64,000 bases of DNA from Bos javanicus (taxonomy: Eukaryota > Chordata > Mammalia > Artiodactyla > Bovidae): NCBI RefSeq assembly GCF_032452875.1, contig NC_083875.1, forward strand, positions 75,042,178-75,106,177. The letters are read 5' to 3'. The first letter of the stretch is position 1. Each line of letters begins with the position of its first letter. Shown here piece by piece: positions 10,943 through 23,200 of the stretch. The notes beneath the pieces are model-generated. The model worked only from the letters and a program-made list of their open reading frames with translations. It did not search any database and was not told the DNA's origin. Position numbers and translations under genes: made by a program.

Positions 10943-11879
10943 GAGATAAAAAGGGAAGCAAAAGGTTATTAACTTTTGTAGAGCTCTCGGTACCTGCCAC
11001 ATCCTGTAGGGGGCGCCTTTCTCAACCACCTCCATGGATCCTCATGCTCCAAGTTGCAGCCTCTCCAAAGGGTGGGGATCTCAGATCTGCGTCCCTGGAG
11101 AAGGGCTGAAATGGAGCTTGGCTACCCAGGCCCTCCAACTGTTTCCATGTGCCTCTATGTTCCTCCTGAGCCCACGTTGTTCCTAGACTGTCTCTGAAAT
11201 ACACGATGCAAATCCCAGCTAGCCCAGTATCCATAGAAACCTGAATTTCCCATCCTCAGCCTGTTCCCTAGAGAAAGAAACCCACCCAAGCAACACCCAC
11301 AAACAGGGACTGATGGCACCCACAGGAGCACTTCCCATGTGCTAGGGAATCAGGCTTTAATAGCCAGTGATCTGTCTTGCTGGGTCCTCCAGGCATGGCT
11401 GGGGAAGGAATAGGAGGCATAGAACCTTGTAAGATGCATTTTCTTTTTGAAAATTGAAGGGACCTACTATAGTCCCCACCATGAACGATCAGTCATCTTT
11501 TGCCCAATCCAGCAGCTCTGAGGCCACAAAGATCATATTCACAGTGCACTCAAGTCAATATTTGACATTCTTTAATCTTGTACATACAAGCACATGAACC
11601 ATCTGTGAAACATGACTGTCCAATTTTATTGTGCATAATTGATTACTAATCTTAGGAACAATTTCCCAAGACTTGCTCCTCTCTGGAACAACCTTGCCAT
11701 CCTTCAAACATGACGACTATTTAGTTTTGTCTCCAGACTCAACACATGAGGAAACAAGGCTCCTGGTACCAAGCCACACTCAGGTTCTTGAATGCTGGTC
11801 AGCTGCAGCACCTGGAATCAGCAGCCCCTACGGTGTGCAGGATACCAGCCTTTGCTAGTGACACAAATTGCGAATCAAA
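10943..11879. other. No gene seen
   Basis: Mostly unique-looking DNA. Short open frames on both strands are not bounded by plausible starts or splice sites. Confidence 0.4.
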
Positions 11880-12240
11880 GGACATTAGAACTGGAAAAGA
11901 CCTTGAAAACATCATACACATGTCATTTCCCTGTTTACAGATGAGAAGTTGAATGGCTTTATGTGAAGTACCAGAGTAGCACAGCCAAGCAAAACAGTGA
12001 ACTCTCAACTGCCAAGTACATGTCAGATCTTGTCCTGGTTTACACTTTTACTCACTTAATCTCATGACCACCTTATGAGGTTGGTTATTATCTCCACTCA
12101 TCTTAAGATCTCCATTTTTCACATAATGAAACTAAGGCACTGAGAAGTTAGCTAACTCTCCCAAGGTCACACAGTGGCTGAGGCAGACTTTGAACCCAGA
12201 TCATTCATCCCCCACTAACACACTAGCTATGTAGGTCACT
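11880..12240 (+). mobile_element. MIR and another ancient repeat
   Basis: 12035-12240 shows a full MIR pattern: 'ttaatctcatgaccacctta', 'aactaaggcactgagaagtt', 'cccaaggtcacacagtggct'. 11880-12000 resembles a related ancient repeat with 'acagatgagaag'. Confidence 0.75.
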
Positions 12241-12522
12241 AGATACCTTGTTAAGGACTGAGATTTTAAAAACGTATGTTGAGGTCTCAAGTGTAAGGTT
12301 TGTCTTCTATGTCATGAGCAGCTAAATTCCACTTTTTTTTTTCCATTTTAAAACCTTAGGGTGAAATAAATAAGAAGCTGAATGCACCAGTTGAACTGAC
12401 TATATGAGAACATCCATGACAAACCTCCTCTTAGAGGGGAGGAAATCATGTTAATAACATCCTTTGAGTTGTCTCCTTTTGTTGGGTTGCTTAGAGATAC
12501 AGACCTAGAGTATCTGCTTTTA

Positions 12523-12769
12523 TTATTTTTGGTTGTGCTGGGTCTTCGCTGCTGCAAGCGCAGGCTACTGTCCAGTTGCGGTGCCCAGGTTTCTCATTGT
12601 GGTGGCTTCTCATTACAGAGCACAGGCTCTAGGGGTGTATATTCAGTTCTTGCGGCACACAGGCTGAGCTGCCCCACGGCATGTGGGATCTTCCTGGACC
12701 AGGGATTGAACCCATGTCTCCTTGCACTGGCAGGTGGATTCTGTACCCCTGAGCCACCAGGGGAGCCCC
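12523..12769 (-). mobile_element. CHR-type SINE, long form (antisense)
   Basis: Antisense: begins with TTTATTATTTTTGG and 'tgctgggtcttcgctgctgc', and ends in the head complement ('ctgagccaccaggggagccc'). A 115-codon plus-strand frame overlapping it is SINE text. Confidence 0.85.
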
Positions 12770-13240
12770 CAAAAGTATCTGCTTTTAAATTATAGTGTAT
12801 TGGGGGAACCAGAATATACTCACAACAGAATACTGCTGTTCATGAAATTCCTCTGGATTTTTTTCATGGTAATATGACTGCCCACAAAGAAAGGGGCTGA
12901 GTGTCTGGGCAGAAGTGGGAGAGGCTGTTCTTTTGTACCTTTTGGATTTACAGCCCCATAAGTGGGTGATCTCATCAAACAACATACACAAATTAGAGAC
13001 AAATTGTGTGTTGCATGTCTATATGTATAAATTCTAGTCTTCTCAGTCATTACAACATAACCATTTTCCCATGTTGTTTTAATAAACATAAGTTTTATGT
13101 CTATAACCTTCCAGTCTCAAGAAATTTAAGCATTCCCAATGTAAGTTCATTTCTCAGTTTCCTTTGGGGTTTTTCATTAATATGAATCATAATGTCAGCA
13201 TTCAAAATCTTCCACTTTCTGAAGAATTAGCCAACATGCA
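12770..13240. other. No gene seen
   Basis: AT-rich non-coding DNA with no recognised element borders. Confidence 0.4.
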
Positions 13241-13445
13241 TTGAGCCTATAGTATGTTTAGGACATAATACAAAGCATTTGTACCCCAAAAATCCCCTCA
13301 TTTAATCTCTACAACCTGAGGTAGGTACCCTAAATCCTCATTTAGATGAGGGAGCAGAGGCTCGAAGGCTCAGTAGCTCATAAATCATACAGTTGGGACT
13401 TGGGTGTAGGAATCTGGATTTCTGGTTCCAGCTGCTATCTCTTTA
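13241..13445 (+). mobile_element. MIR
   Basis: MIR-like text: 'cccctcatttaatctctaca', 'gatgagggagcagaggctcg' and 'acagttgggacttgggtgta'. Confidence 0.7.
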
Positions 13446-13659
13446 CCAAAGATGCCTCCAGCTTATAAAATTTCCGGGTACAGCTTACCTGGGCTCCCAT
13501 GCACACACTCAATCATCACATTATGTGGGTAGGAGGGCTCAAGGGAAGAAGGAATGGGCTCCTGAACTAGGGCTCCTTGTCAATAGAATGGCTACCCATG
13601 CTGAGATAGCTGCCCATGCCTGAGCCAAGACCTAGAACAGGCTTAAGGGCAATGTCAAA

Positions 13660-14450
13660 GGTAAGAGTTCCAGGATACACAAACAACAAAAAGAAAAATA
13701 AACCAGACCCCAAAATGAAAACTTCTGTGCTTCAAAGGACACCTTCCAGAAAGTGAAAATACAGAGTGGTAGAAAATGTTTGGCAATCATGTACTGGATG
13801 AGGGACTTGTGTCTAGAATGTATGAAGAACTCTCGCAACTAGATAGTAAAAACAATAACAACAAAAAAAGATTTTAAAATGGGCAAAGGATCTGAAGTCA
13901 GCTCTCCTAAGAAGGTAAACAAATGGTCAATAAGCACCTGAAAAGAGGCTCCATACCATGAATCATTAGGGAAATCCAAGTCAAAACTACAATGAGATAC
14001 GACCTCACATGTACTAGGATGCCCAAGTTAAAAGACGGACAGTAACAAGTGTTAACGAGGATATGGACCAACTGGAACCTCCCTACATTATAAGACTATA
14101 CAAAGTGCGGCCACACTGGAAAATGGCCTGGCAGTCCCTCAAAAGGTTAAACGAGAGTCAAGACATGATCCAGCAAGTCTGCACCTACTTACCTATCCAC
14201 AAGAACAAAAAACATATGTCCACACAAAATCTTGCACACAAATATTTACAGCAGCATTATTCATAATGGCAAAAAGTGAAAACAATCAAAATGTTTTCAC
14301 CAACTAAAGAGTTGGTAAGTAAAATACAGTATATATCCATATAATAGGTTATCCAATGATAAAAACAAAAACATTGAATACATGCTACAAGGCGAATGAA
14401 ACTTTTTGCTTATGAGAACACTGAAAGGAAAATGTCAAAAAAAAAAAAAA
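13660..14450 (+). mobile_element. 5'-truncated L1 ending in poly(A)
   Basis: L1 ORF2 C-terminal and 3' text ('gggcaaaggatctgaagtca', 'cacaaatatttacagcagca') ending in an uninterrupted A14 run at about 14436-14450. No intact frame. It lies just past the inferred end of TRIM35. Confidence 0.75.
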
Positions 14451-14610
14451 AGGTATACTTTGGCTCAAACACTTTATTTTGGTAAAAAGGGGCCTAGGCA
14501 ATCCACAATATCCTGTAAAAATAAAACAAAGCCCTTCCAACACCTAAGATGGAAAGGAAAAAACATTTTTAAAAGTTTACAACAACTAACAAAATAGTTT
14601 CAGGTCAAGA

Positions 14611-14616
14611 TTTATT
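14611..14616 (-). terminator. TRIM35: Candidate TRIM35 poly(A) signal
   Basis: On the minus strand this reads AATAAA. It is followed about 20-45 nt downstream by a T/GT-rich stretch (TTTTGTTAGTTGTTG), as expected for a cleavage site. It is 2.1 kb past the stop codon and lies before the L1 tail at 14450. A second AATAAA at 14473-14478 is an alternative. The assignment is inferred; no transcript data were used. Confidence 0.5.
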
Positions 14617-16707
14617 AGGTAGTGATTTGCATTTAACAGGCCAGATAAATACTTTATGGTACAATGTGCACACTGGACTCAGATGTGTTGGGTCCAAAGT
14701 GCCTTGAGCTTTGCTGAATCTGAGCATCTTTAGAGGGGCCATTCAGCTCACATCCACCCCTTTGCCAACATCCTCACCCCTCTCTTGCATCTGGTCCCCT
14801 TGACTCAGTGGTATATCCTACCACCTCCCTCCCCTGGCCACCAATGATGTACACATCACACTTATAACCAATTTTTAGTTTTGAATCATCATTTCTGTTT
14901 AAAATGTCCATTTCGGTGAACCAGGAGACACAAGCAGGAGAAAGTTTGTGAGTCTTTGGTAAAAACACCTCCATTAAAACACTGCTCCTACAGGGAGACA
15001 TTCCCTGTCCCAGGACACAAGTGAGGAGGTGACAATTAAAAATCCTCCACAGGCACATGAAGATGAAAAGGTAAGGCAGGAGTCTGGAGGCAAGGCAGAG
15101 GGAGAAGAAATCAGGATGAAGATGTAAAAGGCAGCAGAACAAGAATGAGCAGGCTGAGGTCAGCAGAGACCGGAGCCCCGGAGCCCATCCTCATTCCTGA
15201 TACCAACACCCCCCTCCCTGGACAGAATCGCCTCCCTTCCCTCCTAACACAAAGGGGCCCTCTTCTCCTCCTTCCGTACCTCTGTGAGAGGAACCAGAGA
15301 AAGGTCCTCCACACAACTGCAGCGCATCCATCACCTTCCAGATCTACCATCTCATTTGCAGATGAGGAAAGTGAAAATCATGCTATTTAAATTGTGTTTT
15401 TTAAAGTGCTCTGGAAACTCTGTTCAAGAGGAAATTGTGCAAGAAGTCTTAATCTATAAGTTAGAGCCGATTGGATGGGCAGCCTTGTCCCCACCCCCAC
15501 CCTGAAGGGCTCCACCAAGGCCCACAGAGCAGCCTTAAATACCAGTATAAAGTGACAGACAAGCCAGGGCATGGGTCCTGCCCAAAGCCATGGCAATGGT
15601 GCTAGAATAACCATATTTTCTTCTTTTCTGAATTCCTGCCACTCTGGCTCCTGGGGCCACTCTGGCTCCTGGAGCCTCCCTGGCCAGCAAGTTCCTGCAG
15701 ACAGCAAACAACCCCCCTGTGAGTGTGCCTTTTGAATGCAGTCAATCTTTTACATGCAAAACAGTACCCCAACCACCTCCTGTGCCAGGCTCTCACCGGG
15801 ATCCACTCCAAGCCAATAATCCCCTGTGCTAATCAATCCACAGGCTTCCCAGGTGGCTCAGCGGTAAAGAAGCCGCCTGTCAATGCAGGAGATGAGGGTT
15901 CAATCCCTGCATCAGGAAGATTTCATGGAATAGAAAATGGTAACCCACTCCAGGATTCTTGAATGAAAAATTGCACGGACAGAGGAGTCTGGTGGGTACA
16001 GCCCATAGAGTCACAAAGAGTAGGACATGACTGAGCATGCACACATGCACAATCAACCCACATCCAGGTTTCAGGACAACTAGGGGCAGCCACTATGCCC
16101 CAGAACCTGTGAAAAGTACTCAGACTTGCCGATCATAAACCCACTCACCCGGTACCCTGCCTCCTCTGTTCCTTTCCATGAAAAGCATGCCCCTTGCCTC
16201 CTAAGGACTCTGGTGCTTCCCCTGGTGCCCCCCTCCCCACGCCACCCCCACCGCAGCACCCCTTCTCCTAGGAACTGTAGGTAACAAACTCTTTTCAACA
16301 GCAATCCCCTCCCATCTGCTGGCCTCACAACACTTGAAAAATGATTTTAAAACAAAAACCTACATTTTTTAAACAGACCCACTCTAGAAACAAACATTAT
16401 CCCCAGAAATCTTAGAATCTGGATCAGGAAATTCACATCCAGAGGATGCCACAACTTTGGAAAAAGCCTGACCCAGGAGGTGTCTCCTGGCTGACTTTCA
16501 AAGTGGGGGAGAAAAGGGACCAAAAAAAAAGGAGGGAAAGGCCCGTGGCCTGGAGCCACAGAAAATGACAGGGTAGGTCAGCGGGAAGATCCTGCTAAGA
16601 AGGCAGGCGGTAGAGAGGTACCGAGGCAAGCGTGGCTTTGGGAAGGGACAGGAAGGAAATGGGACCGATTGCTGGACGCAAGCGGAGTCCAGCGGGCCGA
16701 AGGGCCC
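14617..16707 (-). other. TRIM35: Inferred TRIM35 3' UTR
   Basis: Continuous with the last coding exon and without splice sites that I would trust, running to the AATAAA at 14611. Apart from a Bov-tA SINE at 15843-16050 it looks unique. Two 17-18 bp units (ccactctggctcctgg) stand in tandem near 15640-15675. Frames on either strand here have no domain. Confidence 0.5.
15843..16050 (+). mobile_element. Bov-tA SINE in the TRIM35 3' UTR
   Basis: Full-length Bov-tA ('gcttcccaggtggctcagcg' to 'gactgagcatgcacacatgc') flanked by near-identical 12-mers, aatcaatccaca (15831-15842) and aatcaacccaca (16051-16062). It is antisense to TRIM35, so the transcript would carry the complement of the SINE. Confidence 0.9.
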
Positions 16708-17285
16708 TCAGCTGTCCAGCTCCTCCTTGATGGTGATGCGCAGCGGGCAAATGCGCAGTGGTTCTGGGGACCCGTCACCCCGCGAGCCGCCCAGGTAGAA
16801 GTAAGGCCGCACCTCCCCGAAGCGGGCGTGGAAGGTGTACAGGTGGCAGCGGCGCTCAGCGTCATAGAAGGACAGCTCGCCCTCCTCGCACTCCAGCTCC
16901 ACGCGCAGGCGGCGCGGGATGGCGGGGACCAGGGGCGACGCGGCGGGATCCGAGGTCACGCAGTGGTCGCCGTCCACGCCCTGCGTGCGGCCCACATACC
17001 AGAAGCCCGAGCGCGTGTCATGGTAGCAGCTGTGCGCGTGGCCCTCGGTGCCCGCATCCTGTCGCGTCCGCACCACCCCCACGCGCCAGCTGGCCAGTGC
17101 CCCCAGGTCCACCTCCCAGGCGTGTGAGCCCTGCGACAGGATGCAGGAGCCCAGCAGGCAGGGCGCCGACGAGAAGCGCTCCGGGTTCTCCACCTGCACC
17201 CGGTAGCCGTGGTTGGTGACGCTGGTGAGGTCATCGGACACAGAGAGCCAGCCAGCCGCGGTGTTGGGATCAAGGCTGAAAGGCA
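16708..17285 (-). CDS. TRIM35: TRIM35 coding exon 6 (PRY-SPRY)
   Basis: Acceptor CCCAG precedes 17285; the first two bases complete the valine codon (residue 302) split by the intron. It encodes residues 302-493, the whole PRY-SPRY module: the LDP motif (L306-P308), the WEV motif (W358-V360) and the LSFYD strand (439-443) are seen, and the frame ends in TGA at 16710-16708. The exon is very rich in C/G at third positions and in CpG, unlike the flanking introns, which produces long false open frames on the opposite strand (16669-17219). Confidence 0.97.
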
Positions 17286-20200
17286 CTGGGTGCGGAGAGA
17301 AGACAGTGGGGAAATCAGACCAGCCTGTGGCCTCGGGTCCCCCTAAACTGACCCAGTGTGTTCCACCTGGCCCAGTGAACAAAGGGGGCTGCCCTGGGCT
17401 GGGGGTCGCACTATGGGTTGAAATGTGCCCTGCACAGCCTGGATGGGAGGGGAGTTGGGGGGAGAATGGATACATGTATATGTATGGCTGAGTCCCTTCA
17501 CTGTTCACCTGAAACTATCACAACATTGTTAATCGGCTACACCCCAATACAAAATAAAGTTCAAAAAACCCCATAAAACGTGCCCTACAAAAACGGTATG
17601 TTGAAGTCTTAACCCCAGCACCTCACAAGGTGACCTTATTTGAGAATGAGGTTCTTGCAGATGTTAACAATTTAAGATGAGATCAGATGGGAAGAGAAGG
17701 GGCCCTTGAACCAATATAACTGCTGTCCTTATGAAAAAGGAGAAAACCAGTCACCTGAGGGGAAAAGCCCTCTGATGATGGAGGCACAGGTCGCAGTGCT
17801 GCAACTGCCTGAGCAGAGCCCACCAGAAAATACCAAAATTTAGGAAGAAGCGAAGAAGGATCCTCCCCTACAGGTTTCAGAGGCCGTGTGGCCCTGCAGA
17901 CACCTTGGCTTTAAACTTCTAGCCTCTGGAACCATGAGAAGAAAACTCTGTCATTTTAAAGCATCCAGACTTCAGTCTTTTGTGCGGATAGCCACAGGAA
18001 GCCAGTGAACCTCACGAGATGCCTGTACCACCTTAGAAAAGCATGTGACATGCCCCTGGTCACTGACATTTCTCCCCATAAAATCACATCTCAGTTTGGG
18101 ATGCTACTGCAAAAGTATCAGAGATGGGGTGGCTTAAACAACAGGACAATATTTCTCATGGTTCTGCCACTGGAATTCTGAGACCAGGGATCCAGCATGC
18201 TTACCTTCTGCTGAGGGCCCTCTTTTTGGTTTACAGATGGCTGCCTTCTTACTGTGTCCTCATAAGGCAGAGGGAGAGAGAGAACAGAATCCAGCTCTCT
18301 GGTGTCTCTTCTTAAAAGGGCACTAATCTGATCATCAGAGGGCCCCATCCACATGATCTCCTCTAACTATGATCACCTCCCAAAGGCCCTGCTTTCAAAT
18401 TCCATCACATGGAGGTTAGGCCTTCAACATACGAATTTGGTCGGGGACACATTCAGTCCGCAGCGACTTGCATGGGCTAGAATCCCCTTGGGAAAGGCAG
18501 CCCTAAACTGAGGAGCTCTTCTCTTTCATTATATATACAATATGGTTCTGAAGAGAAAGGGAAGTCAGCTGCTCTTTCCGGAGAGGTGACCAAGTGTCAG
18601 GACCCAAAAAAGGAAGGCGCTCTGTCAGGAATGGTTTGAGCAGCAGGACATGGGAGCAGAGCAGGGCACAGGGACCTGCGTGAAAGAGGCTGGAAATGTG
18701 ACCAGTGCAGGGAGAAGGCGGTCTTACGGGGCGGGAAGCAGGAAAGAGTTCGTTCAGCAGGCCCTCTGCCCAGCATGACGTCCCCCGGCCTCTTACACCT
18801 GCCTGGGGCCCCCACTCACCAGATTCAACACACATAACCATCTTCCTCCAGACGCGGTACTTCAGGGAGTCCAGGTACTTGCAGACGTCGATGAGCAGGC
18901 CGGGCTGGATGGGCTCCGGCTCCATCGTGCAGAAGAGGCTAGGAAAGGAGAAGTGGGCTTTGCAGGGCAGGGCCAGGGGCAGGCGTTCTGGGCCTAACTG
19001 AGTCAGCTGGAAACAGGATCCCTTGCCTCAGGCCTGCATTCCCTGGCTGCCTTATTCAAGACAAACCTACACTGGACTCTGATGGGAGATGAGCCAGGAA
19101 TCAACTGGGCGGCTCATATCCTTCAGGACTCAGTACTAGAGCCCTTCTTGCCATTGCCAGGATAAATATAAACAGGAGGTTCTCAGACATGGTTTAATTT
19201 CATGTGAGCAGAAATGATACATACACATCAGCTCATAGGATGTCTGAGTTGGAAGGCACCTTAGGGGCCCTCTAGTCCCACATTTTGAAAGTGTCAGTGG
19301 CCTTTGCTTGAACACCTCCAGTGACAGGGAACTCACTACCACCCAAAGCATTCTCTTCCATCTTTGTACAGCTCTGACTGGGACACAATTATTCCCTATT
19401 CATCTCTGTGACCCCAACAACCGTCAACACAAACTAATATGTCCTGAGACTCTCAGAGGGAGGGGGCTGACCAAAGGAGAAGGTTAAATGTTGGGCTGAC
19501 CGTCAGAGAACTACAAGCCCCATGCAGGATGACAATCTCTCCCCACATAGTAGATGGTCATGCTCCACCCTCAGGAAGACAACACTGCACCAGTGCAAAC
19601 TGGAAGTCCGTGTCTTGAAAGAGGGCTCTCCACTTGGCTGGTCCCACTGCTGCCTCTGTACTGCACCAGCTGGCCTCACCACCTGCCTGGCCCGGGAGCC
19701 ACCTGAGGTTGCACCCCTGGTATTTCTGCCTATGCTTCCCCTCCCCCTACCAGACTTGGCAACTTACCGGCGTTTTCGGCTCTTGTGTTTCTGGAAAAAA
19801 AAAAAAGATACACAAACAGACACAGAGAAAACATATAAATCTCTGACCTCAAAAGGAGTTATACATCCATGTTCATGGATCAGACATTTAATATTATTAA
19901 ATTAATAATAACATTAAGGTTAATATTGCTATAATTAAATTATTAATAATATTGTTAAGATGGCAATACCACCTCAAAAATAAATACTTTAAAATAATAA
20001 ATAAATAAGTATTTTAAAAAACAATATAGCCAGGGCTGCTGATCTCAGGGTCCCCGCTGGCCCCTGAAATCTGGCCCCTGTCACTAGATCTGGACGCTGC
20101 ACTCCTCACCATGAGAAAGGAAACGTCATCCTCCTTCATCTCCATCTGCAGCCGCTCAATCTCATGGGCCAAAGCCTCCGTGTCCTCCGTCAGCCGCTTC

Positions 20201-23200
20201 ATCTTCTCCTCCGCCAGGTGCTGCTTCTGCCTTGCCTCATTGGCCATGGCATCCAGGATGGCCTGCTCCTCCACGCGCAGGAACTCGCGGAGCTTGTCAA
20301 ATTCCTGCTGGATCCGTGCTTCCAGCCAGGCTGCCTCCACCTGCAGCACAGGGTGGGGCCGGGTGGGGCAGAGGAGGGGCGGAGCCTCAGCCGTCACCCA
20401 GCGGGTGGCCCCCAGATGTTTAGCAAAGGAACTCCATTTTTTAAAAAAAGAAATCACGTGCAGAACCTCCGAAGATAAAATATGGATGCAGCTTTCTTAG
20501 CACATATTTGTAAGTTTAAACAAGTCAAACAGCATAGGGACTTCCCTGGTGGTCCAGTGGTTGAGAATCCCCCTTTCAGTGCGTGGGACGTAGATCCCAT
20601 ATGGCTCGGGGCAACTAAGTGGTCCTCCAAAAGGAAAACCCCGGAGCGCGGCCAAAAATTTTTGTAAAAAAGACATGTTTTAAATTAAAAAGTCAAACAG
20701 CATAATGAGATTGTTTAGATCAATGAATAAAACAAAATCAGTGCTTATAGAGGACAACTGTAATTCTATAAATTCCTCAATAATATTTTGTACTTGCATA
20801 GGTTGTACGATAGTGAGGGAAACTCTGAATCACACAAGTGAACTGTTGCAAATAGCAACGATTTTTAAAAATCACTCGCCTTCCAATACTAGGACTTCAA
20901 ATTTGATAGATTTGATAGATCCTTAAAAAAATAGTAGAAAGTATTTATTTTAAAACTGAATCAGTAACATGCTAATATGACAAAATGATTCACTGAACAG
21001 GAGGAAATGACCAGAAAGGGAGGGAAATGATTTATTGAAAGGGCTTCCCAGATGACACAGTGGTAAAGAATCTGATCCCTAGGTCAGGAATATCCCCTGA
21101 AGGAGGAAATGGAACCCTACACCAGTATTCTTGCCTGGAAAATCCCATTGACAGGGGAGCTTGGAGGGCTACAGTCATGGGGTCACAAAGAGTTGGACAT
21201 GACTGAGCACGCATGCACAATTTATTGAAAAAGGGCAAACTAGGAAAAATATTTCCAACATATATGAGATTGTTATTCTTCATATACAAAGTGCTCTTAA
21301 GTCTCTACAAGAAGACAAGACAAACATCCCAAGAAAAAGAATGTGAACATTCACAGGAAAAATACAGATAGCTGTTATTCTTATGAAAGAAGCACACACT
21401 TTGTTTGACTTACTTTAATAACCAAAGAAAAGCACAGGAGGAGAGACGGCATTGTTGAAATATCAGGTAAAAAGACTGACAAGGTACAGTGGAAGAGAGT
21501 GAAATTTGGGAAGCTTCTTATCACACAGGGGGATAAAAAACAAGAGTGGACAAGAAAAGCCAGCCAGTGCAAAGTCAGCTCCAGCCAGCCTCACACTGGC
21601 CATGGAGCCTCTCAATAAAGGAGAAGACACATTTTCACCTCTCATTCACCAGGATGGACTGAATTGAGAGGAAAAGCATTAGTCAAGCCAGTATCCTGGA
21701 CTCTCCACAACTGACTGACTACATGAGAATTCTACAGCAGCTGGGATGGACAGACAAGGGCTGTCACTTGGACATATGGACACAACCCAGGTATCCCCAA
21801 TGCATCCCACATCAGGCCAGATGGCACTGGCCAAGCCTGGGGGTAGATGAAGCGGGGGGGCATGGGGGTTGGATGAGGGCCCTTGAGGCCATGGTGAGGA
21901 GCTTGAACTAGACAGTTTGAAGCAGAGGAGTGACGCAACCAATCTATTTTATTTACAAGATCAGTCCACTGCAAGGAGTGTGGACTGCATACAAGAGCAA
22001 GAGCATGGGGCCCAGGTAGGAGGGCAGGCAGAGGCGATGGGGACCTGGAACAGATGCTGGGAGTGGAGAGGGAACATCAATGGACAGGTGCATTCTGGAG
22101 ACAGTGGATGTGAGGTGTGAGAATGGGGGTGTTGCTGGTTTGAGCACCCCAGCAGGTGGTGCAGCATGGCACCTGTTATCAGTCTGAGTTCACAGGCACA
22201 GGGGGCTGCAGAAGCTGCTTGGTGGTTGCTGGCGTGGCCACGCCCAGGTGTTTAAAGATGCCATGACGTCACAATCAGCATCCAAGGGCAAGGCTGTGCT
22301 CGCCAGCAAGGCTGGTGAAGGCTGACCCTGTAGCAGCAGCCATGGCCAGGGCCAGCCCACCCACACCTCTGCCCCACGGTAGTCCAAGTGTGCCCATCTG
22401 CACCCTCAGCCCCAGTGCTCACTCACCTGATTGTGCTTGGCGATGGCCTCGTAGGAGCGCTGCATTGCCCAGAAGGCCTTGGCTTTCTCCCGCAGCGCAT
22501 GCTCCATGTTCCTGCACTTGGCCTGCCAAGAGGGACCAGAAGGAGGTGGGTTAGGGGCAGAGGCCGGGCAGGGACGCAGCATGCCACATCACAGCTGGAG
22601 GTGCACTTCACTGTGGGTACCACTCGACCATTATTTACTGAACCCAGTCCAGCCACATGCTGGGGGACACAGTGGGGAAAGCATAGCTCTGACCCTGCAC
22701 CTGATGGTGTACAACACAAAGGGCCGCTGATACCCTCTAACCCAGCACCTTTGTTTATATCCGAAACAGATAGGAAACAGCTGAGGAGGTAAAGGGACTA
22801 GTTTCCATGCTGGTCACAGGACAGAACAGAAGGACATCCTGCTAAGCCTAAAGCTGGTGCAGGCGGAGGAGTGAACCCGAGCTGGGGGGTCAACAATGTG
22901 CTCACAGGCCCCCTTCACAACTTCGTGAACTGGACTGGTTTACAGTCATGAAAGAACAGGTCTGATTACGAGGTTAACCCAGTTCTTCCCACAGGACCTT
23001 GTCTAAACCATAGTCATCCTGGGTTGGTTCTAGGATCCCCACAGATACTGAAATCCCAGGATGCTCAAGTCCCTTATGTAAAAATGCTTCAGTACTAGTA
23101 TAAAAGTCTGTGTAAGTAGTTGTAAGTACAATGTAAATGCTATGTAGATAGTTAACAGAGTGGTAAATTTAAGCTGTGTTTTTAGTCCCTAAAGCCTCAT

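Larger units (their letters stand above)
17286..18819 (-). other. TRIM35: TRIM35 intron 5
   Basis: 1534 bp, donor GTGAGT at 18819 and acceptor CCCAG at 17286. It contains an L1 3' end (about 17430-17575) and two LTR-like remnants (about 17590-17990 and 18100-18465). Confidence 0.9.
20341..22426 (-). other. TRIM35: TRIM35 intron 2
   Basis: 2086 bp, GT-AG. Contains a CHR SINE (20537-20689), a Bov-tA SINE (21041-21220), L1-like text (21231-21380) and an L2 piece (about 21840-22080). Confidence 0.9.

Noticed and set aside
1..14600. STMN4 exons to the left of TRIM35
   Set aside because: STMN4 is the expected neighbour, but I could not find a stathmin-like coding segment in this part of the window.
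16669..17219. Plus-strand frames of 152 and 153 codons
   Set aside because: They are the antisense of the CpG-rich TRIM35 SPRY exon; no domain and no conserved start.
22315..22792. Plus-strand frames of 79-134 codons
   Set aside because: They overlap TRIM35 exon 2 in antisense and flanking intron; no domain.
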